Positions 32,274-35,593 of a DNA stretch of 35,593 nucleotides are shown one piece after another. The notes under the pieces are model-generated. The model worked only from the letters and a program-made list of their open reading frames with translations, did no database searches and was not told the DNA's origin. A program made the position numbers and the translations under genes. The DNA is taken from positions 1 to 35,593 of the forward strand of contig CAMDBU010000050.1 of assembly GCA_945889495.1 (NCBI GenBank), in the 5' to 3' direction. Position 1 is the stretch's first letter. Each line of letters opens with the position of its first letter. The stretch is from Syntrophobacter sp. SbD2. GTDB lineage: Bacteria; Desulfobacterota; Binatia; UBA9968.

Positions 32274-32983
32274 TGCGGTCCCTCGAAGGGCGTGGCTTGC
32301 CGGCCGCGCAGGACGACATCGAAACGATAGCCCAAAGCGAACTCCGGCTCGGTCACGTCATGGGCGTAGCTCGCCATCAAACGCTGGCGTCCAGCCTTGG
32401 TCGGCACCGAGTTGAAAATCGGGTCGAGCGGAATCAACGGATCGCCGGGAAAAAAGAATTGCGTCACCAAGCGGGTCACAAACGCCGGACCGAAGAACGA
32501 CAAATGAATATGCGCCGGCCGCCAAGCGTTGCTGTGATTGAGCCAAGGATAGGCGCCCGGCTTGATCGTCAAGTAACGATATTCGCCACGCTCGTTGGTC
32601 ACGCAGCGCCCAGCGCCGGAGAAGTTAGGATCGAGCGGCGCGTTGTGCTGGTCCACCGGATGATGATAGCGGCCGGCGGCGTTGGCCTGCCAGATTTCGA
32701 TCAGCGTATTGGGCACCGGCCGGTCGTCTTCGTCGAGCACCCGGCCAACGACGATGATGCGCTCGCCCATCGCCTCCTTGCCGCTGTCGGCGCTGCGCGT
32801 CAAATCGTTTTCGCCCGGCGCCAGCTTGATGTCGCTGAACAGCGGCCCCGTGATCTCGGACAATGTCTGCTTGAGCGGCAATAATTTTTTCAACGGCCCA
32901 CGTTTCACTGACGAGCCGTAGTCCTTGAAGCTATACGGCGGGTGGGAACGCCAGTCGCGTGGGTTGTAGGTTTTAATTTCCAT
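32270..32983 (-). CDS. pcaH: Protocatechuate 3,4-dioxygenase beta subunit
   Basis: A 237-residue catalytic subunit. The non-heme Fe(III) ligands are all visible: Y106 in AGRYHHP, Y145 in PGAYPWLNH, and H158 and H160 in WRPAHIHLS, matching the two-Tyr two-His site of PcaH. The start is the ATG at 32983; the Shine-Dalgarno is weak (aggcac). It lies 129 bp after pcaC, separated by a palindromic repeat, and overlaps pcaG by 4 bp. Length is normal and no key residue is missing, so it should be active. Confidence 0.96.
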   Translation of the reverse strand: MEIKTYNPRDWRSHPPYSFKDYGSSVKRGPLKKLLPLKQTLSEITGPLFSDIKLAPGENDLTRSADSGKEAMGERIIVVGRVLDEDDRPVPNTLIEIWQANAAGRYHHPVDQHNAPLDPNFSGAGRCVTNERGEYRYLTIKPGAYPWLNHSNAWRPAHIHLSFFGPAFVTRLVTQFFFPGDPLIPLDPIFNSVPTKAGRQRLMASYAHDVTEPEFALGYRFDVVLRGRQATPFEGPQ

Positions 32984-33012
32984 GGTGAGTGCCTGCTTCG
33001 TTCAGGAATCCT

Positions 33013-33107
33013 TTCACCACGAAGACACGAAGGTTTCGGATAATAATTCCGATCTCTGTGTTCGGAGCCTGCCCTGAGCCTGGCCGAAGGGTGTCCTCTG
33101 TGGTGAA
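33013..33107. repeat. Inverted repeat between pcaC and pcaH
   Basis: Outer arms ttcaccac at 33013-33020 and gtggtgaa at 33100-33107, with acgaagacacgaagg inside the left part. The right half holds gagcctgccctgagcctggc, a relative of the unit at 30349-30373. It fills the only long gap in the pca cluster. Confidence 0.8.
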
Positions 33108-33112
33108 AAATC

Positions 33113-33499
33113 CTATTTCCCTTCCGCTTCCATCTCTTTATACACCCGCTTGGCGACGGCGAAGGCCGAGTTGGCCGCCGGCGCGCCGGCGTAGACGCCG
33201 ACTTGCAGCAGCACCTCTTTGACTTCGTCCTGAGTCACGCCGGTGTTGCGGGTGGCGCGGATGTGCGCGCCCAGTTCGTCCAATCGCCCCAGCGCCGCCA
33301 GCATGGAAATCGTCAGCATGCTGCGTATCCGTCTCTCCAACCCCGGCCGGGTCCACACCGCCGCCCAGGCATGCTCGGTGACGTAACGCTGCCAGTCGGC
33401 GTCGAAGTCGGTTTTATTGGCTTCAGCGCGGGCGACATAGGCTTCACCCAACACCGCCTTGCGCACCGCCATGCCTTTATCGAATAGCTCGTCAGCCAA
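33113..33499 (-). CDS. pcaC: 4-carboxymuconolactone decarboxylase
   Basis: A 128-residue cytoplasmic enzyme of the CMD/AhpD family, converting 4-carboxymuconolactone to beta-ketoadipate enol-lactone. It has FDKGMAVRKAVLGEAYV at the N-terminus, the WTRPGLERRIRSMLTISMLAALGR core and ATRNTGVTQDEVKEVLLQ with AGAPAANSAF, as in PcaC. The start is TTG at 33499: aggaggtggagc lies just upstream and the length then fits the family. The gene overlaps the end of pcaD by 8 bp. A longer frame-open N-terminus has no homology. Confidence 0.93.
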   Translation of the reverse strand: MADELFDKGMAVRKAVLGEAYVARAEANKTDFDADWQRYVTEHAWAAVWTRPGLERRIRSMLTISMLAALGRLDELGAHIRATRNTGVTQDEVKEVLLQVGVYAGAPAANSAFAVAKRVYKEMEAEGK

Positions 33500-34286
33500 G
33501 CTCCACCTCCTGCAAGAATTTTTCCATACGCTCGGCCACCGCCGCCGGCTGCTCGACGCAGGGCAAATGGGCGGCATTTTCAATCAGCGCAAAGCTTGCG
33601 CCGGGGATCAAGCTCGCCAGCTCGCGCCCCAACTCCGGCGGCGTAGCGATATCTTCGGCACCGCACAGAACCAGCGTCGGTTTGCCAATCGCGCCCACCG
33701 CCTGGCGGAAATCGGCGTCGCGCAAAACCGCGCAGGTGCCAACGTAGCCATCAGCGGAAGACTGCCGCAGCATCAGCGAATAACCGCGCACGTCTGCTTT
33801 GCATTTCTCGCGAAAGCCGGCGGCGAACCAACGCTCCATCGTCATCTGGACTAGGGAATCGACGCCCTCGGCACGCACTTTATCGATGCGCTGCTGCCAA
33901 GCTTCCGCCGTGCCGATGCGCGCGCCGGTATCGGACAACACTAGCCCGCGCACTCGCTCAGGATGATATAACGCCACCGCCTGAGCGATCAGCCCACCCA
34001 CCGACACGCCGCACATCACCGCCGCAGGAATATTCAAAGCATCGAGCAGCGCCACCGCATCGCCGGCCAAATCGGCGGCGCCATAAGGCGGCGCCGGCGC
34101 TTCGCTGAGGCCATGACCGCGCAGATCGTAGCGAATCACGCGAAAGCGCGCCGCCAAACGCGCCGCCACGCCGTCCCAAATGCGTAGATCGCTGCCCAAC
34201 GAGTTGGCAAACAACAACGCCGGTTTATCCGCCCCGCCGTCGACCCGGTAATGGAGCACGAAATTTTTCAACTGGAGAAATGCCAT
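33492..34286 (-). CDS. pcaD: 3-oxoadipate enol-lactonase (alpha/beta hydrolase)
   Basis: A 264-residue alpha/beta hydrolase. The catalytic triad is visible: S95 in GVSVGG, D212 in GAEDIATPP and H240 in ENAAHLP. The oxyanion-side motif FANSLGSDLRIWD follows the first strand, and RYDLRGHGLS is typical of PcaD. The ATG at 34286 has tagga upstream and lies 10 bp after the LLM gene. It hydrolyses beta-ketoadipate enol-lactone to beta-ketoadipate, after PcaC. Other alpha/beta hydrolases share this fold, but position next to pcaC and pcaHG makes PcaD the clear choice. Confidence 0.94.
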   Translation of the reverse strand: MAFLQLKNFVLHYRVDGGADKPALLFANSLGSDLRIWDGVAARLAARFRVIRYDLRGHGLSEAPAPPYGAADLAGDAVALLDALNIPAAVMCGVSVGGLIAQAVALYHPERVRGLVLSDTGARIGTAEAWQQRIDKVRAEGVDSLVQMTMERWFAAGFREKCKADVRGYSLMLRQSSADGYVGTCAVLRDADFRQAVGAIGKPTLVLCGAEDIATPPELGRELASLIPGASFALIENAAHLPCVEQPAAVAERMEKFLQEVELG

Positions 34287-34296
34287 GGCGATTTTC

Positions 34297-35325
34297 CTAG
34301 GCCGCCGCCGCTTCAGCCGTTTGCAACCGCGGCATCACCTCCGCCGCCCACTGGCGCATGGTCTGGCGATAAACTTTCGGCGGCAAGGTGAGCAAAAAAT
34401 TCGTGATGCCGCGCTGCGCCAGCTCGGCGATGCGCTTGGCGCACTGGTCCGGCGTGCCGGCGATGGCGAAGCGTTGCTGCAAGTAATCGGTGATGAGGCT
34501 CGGATCGGCGCGCTCGTCGATTTTTTTCGTCACATCGAAGCCGTCCATAAACCGTTGCACGCCCGGCCGATCTTCCGGCGGCACGGTCTCCAGGGTGAAA
34601 CGAAAATTTTGATGCGCCCGGTTGGCGAGCCGGCCGCGCGCGATGGACCGCGCGCGATCGCCGTCGTCGTCGACGCAGGCGATGCCGGCGCCGATCAATT
34701 CTATTTCAGCCGGATCGCGGCCAGCTTCGCGCGCGCCCAGCGCCACCTGCTCCTTGGCCCACTCGACCACGCGCAGGTCGAAGCCCGCGCCCAAGATCAC
34801 GCCGTCGGCGACCTGACCGGCGGCGCGTAGCGCCCGCGGTCCCGCCGCCGCCACCCACACCGGCACGGGGAACCGTCCCGCCCGCAGCGGCACATCGCCG
34901 GCGGCGCGCTCCGCGCCCTTGGGCACATGGATGGTCCGGCCATTGACCAGCTCGCGGATCGTCCGCACGCCGGCGGCGAAGGTTGTCAGCGGTACCGCGG
35001 TGCGCGCCATCGCATAGGTCGTGCCGTCGCCGGTGCCCAAGCCGAGAATCGCCCGGCCCTGGGAGATCTCGTTGAGCGTCGCCGCCTGATTGGCCAACAC
35101 CACCGGCTCGCGGAAAGTCATGGTCATGATCGCCGTGCCCAGTTGAATCCGCTCGGTGCGCAGCGCCGCCGCGGTCAAGACTTGAAATGGATCGAGGCCG
35201 CTCATGAGCGACTCGCTGAAAAAAATCCCCTGGTAGCCCAGCGCCTCGGTCTCAACCGCGCGGTCAACCTGCGCCGCGAACCCGCGCTCTCCGGCATTGC
35301 CCGCCAATGATAACTTGATCGCCAT
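34297..35325 (-). CDS. LLM-class flavin-dependent oxidoreductase
   Basis: A 342-residue luciferase-like TIM-barrel protein (FMN or F420). Features are AAALRTERIQLGTAIMTM, LNEISQGRAILGLGTGDG and VWVAAAGPRALRAAGQVADGVILG, which are typical of the F420-type 5,10-methylene-H4MPT reductase-like branch. The ATG at 35325 has no recognisable Shine-Dalgarno. It is the first gene of the pca cluster, 10 bp before pcaD. Its role in the pathway is unknown; oxidation of a ring-derived compound is inferred only from position. No F420 synthesis gene is in the window. Confidence 0.88.
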   Translation of the reverse strand: MAIKLSLAGNAGERGFAAQVDRAVETEALGYQGIFFSESLMSGLDPFQVLTAAALRTERIQLGTAIMTMTFREPVVLANQAATLNEISQGRAILGLGTGDGTTYAMARTAVPLTTFAAGVRTIRELVNGRTIHVPKGAERAAGDVPLRAGRFPVPVWVAAAGPRALRAAGQVADGVILGAGFDLRVVEWAKEQVALGAREAGRDPAEIELIGAGIACVDDDGDRARSIARGRLANRAHQNFRFTLETVPPEDRPGVQRFMDGFDVTKKIDERADPSLITDYLQQRFAIAGTPDQCAKRIAELAQRGITNFLLTLPPKVYRQTMRQWAAEVMPRLQTAEAAAA

Positions 35326-35338
35326 GATGATTTTGAAA

Positions 35339-35366
35339 CGTATCCGACCGCTTGGCGTAAAGTCAA
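35339..35366 (-). promoter_or_regulatory. Possible promoter of the LLM-pca cluster
   Basis: On the minus strand ttgact (35366-35361) and gatacg (35344-35339) are separated by 16 nt. The -10 box is poor. A transcript would begin only a few bases before the ATG at 35325, which fits the missing Shine-Dalgarno (near-leaderless). Inferred from pattern only. Confidence 0.3.
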
Positions 35367-35380
35367 CTTCTGTGGAAGAA

Positions 35381-35456
35381 GTAAGGAGTGAGGAGTAAGT
35401 AGTCAGGAGATTCCGGATTCCGGATTCCGGATTCCGAACTCCTTACTCCTCACTAC
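35381..35456. repeat. Inverted repeat with four tandem attccgg units
   Basis: Left arm gtaaggagtgaggagtaag (35381-35399) and right arm ctccttactcctcactac (35439-35456). Between them attccgg occurs at 35410, 35417 and 35424, with attccga at 35431. It lies just upstream of the putative promoter. In 35457-35593 I see no supported gene. Confidence 0.8.
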
Positions 35457-35593
35457 TGATTCTGCTGAAAAACCCTATTGCAAATTTAGTATTCGCGCAA
35501 CGAAAGCGCAGTGAGCATTGATAAAGGTAGCGGCAGACTTTAATTTGAATTCATGAGCGTACAACGGATGAGTTCACAGCGGAGTTTTTATCA

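Noticed and set aside
184-35456. CRISPR array from repeated palindromes
   Set aside because: The repeats are dispersed single copies of several classes between genes, without regular spacers or cas genes.
35553-35593. Short plus-strand frame MSVQRMSSQRSFY running off the edge
   Set aside because: Only 13 codons are visible, there is no good Shine-Dalgarno, and no homology can be judged.

Overview
This window reads as a high-GC accessory catabolic region from an uncultured soil- or sediment-type bacterium. Lineages in which I recall this style of genome (many COG1840 binding-protein paralogues, Pht/Pca-type genes, many palindromic repeats) include Desulfobacterota/Binatota-like former Deltaproteobacteria, Tectomicrobia, Rokubacteria and NC10. 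That placement is from memory and no marker gene settles it. All 32 protein genes I support lie on the minus strand, so transcription runs from high to low coordinates. There is no plus-strand gene, rRNA, tRNA, integrase, transposase or CRISPR array that I can support.

Layout in transcription order. (1) 35325-30503: a tight cluster with an LLM flavin oxidoreductase, pcaD, pcaC, pcaH, pcaG and a Pht4-type dihydrodiol dehydrogenase. Junctions are overlapping or 10 bp, except a 129-bp repeat-filled gap before pcaH. (2) 30284-20244: seven secreted COG1840-type solute-binding proteins (SBPs) interleaved with one Rieske oxygenase and one UbiD-family decarboxylase. The first SBP carries an in-frame amber codon with its C-terminus still intact behind it. 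(3) 20029-17341: a visibly lower-GC segment with a Phd/VapC-like toxin-antitoxin pair and two tandem ABC-substrate-binding (TrpX-type) paralogues. (4) 17233-12644: three more SBPs and a signal-less NMT1-like protein. (5) 12508-273: a Rieske oxygenase, two duplicated bicupins separated by a strong intrinsic terminator, a Pht5-type 4,5-dihydroxyphthalate decarboxylase, an SBP, a Rieske oxygenase, a beta-hydroxyacid dehydrogenase, an SBP, a Rieske oxygenase and a second Pht4-type dehydrogenase.

Taken together, the enzymes fit the phthalate-to-beta-ketoadipate logic: Rieske dioxygenase (Pht3-like), dihydrodiol dehydrogenase (Pht4-like), decarboxylase (Pht5-like), protocatechuate 3,4-dioxygenase (PcaGH), PcaC and PcaD. 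Absent from the window are the Rieske reductase, PcaB, PcaIJ/F, UbiX, any permease or ABC ATPase, and any recognisable pathway regulator. The four Rieske and two Pht4 paralogues suggest several related aromatic acids rather than phthalate alone; the true substrates cannot be read from sequence.

The strongest unexplained signals are: eleven secreted SBPs (thirteen with the TrpX pair, fifteen counting two signal-less PBP-fold proteins) with no transporter; a CxxC motif shared by six SBPs; dispersed palindromic repeats that sit just after stop codons and in places supply stop codons or N-terminal residues; and the amber-interrupted SBP.
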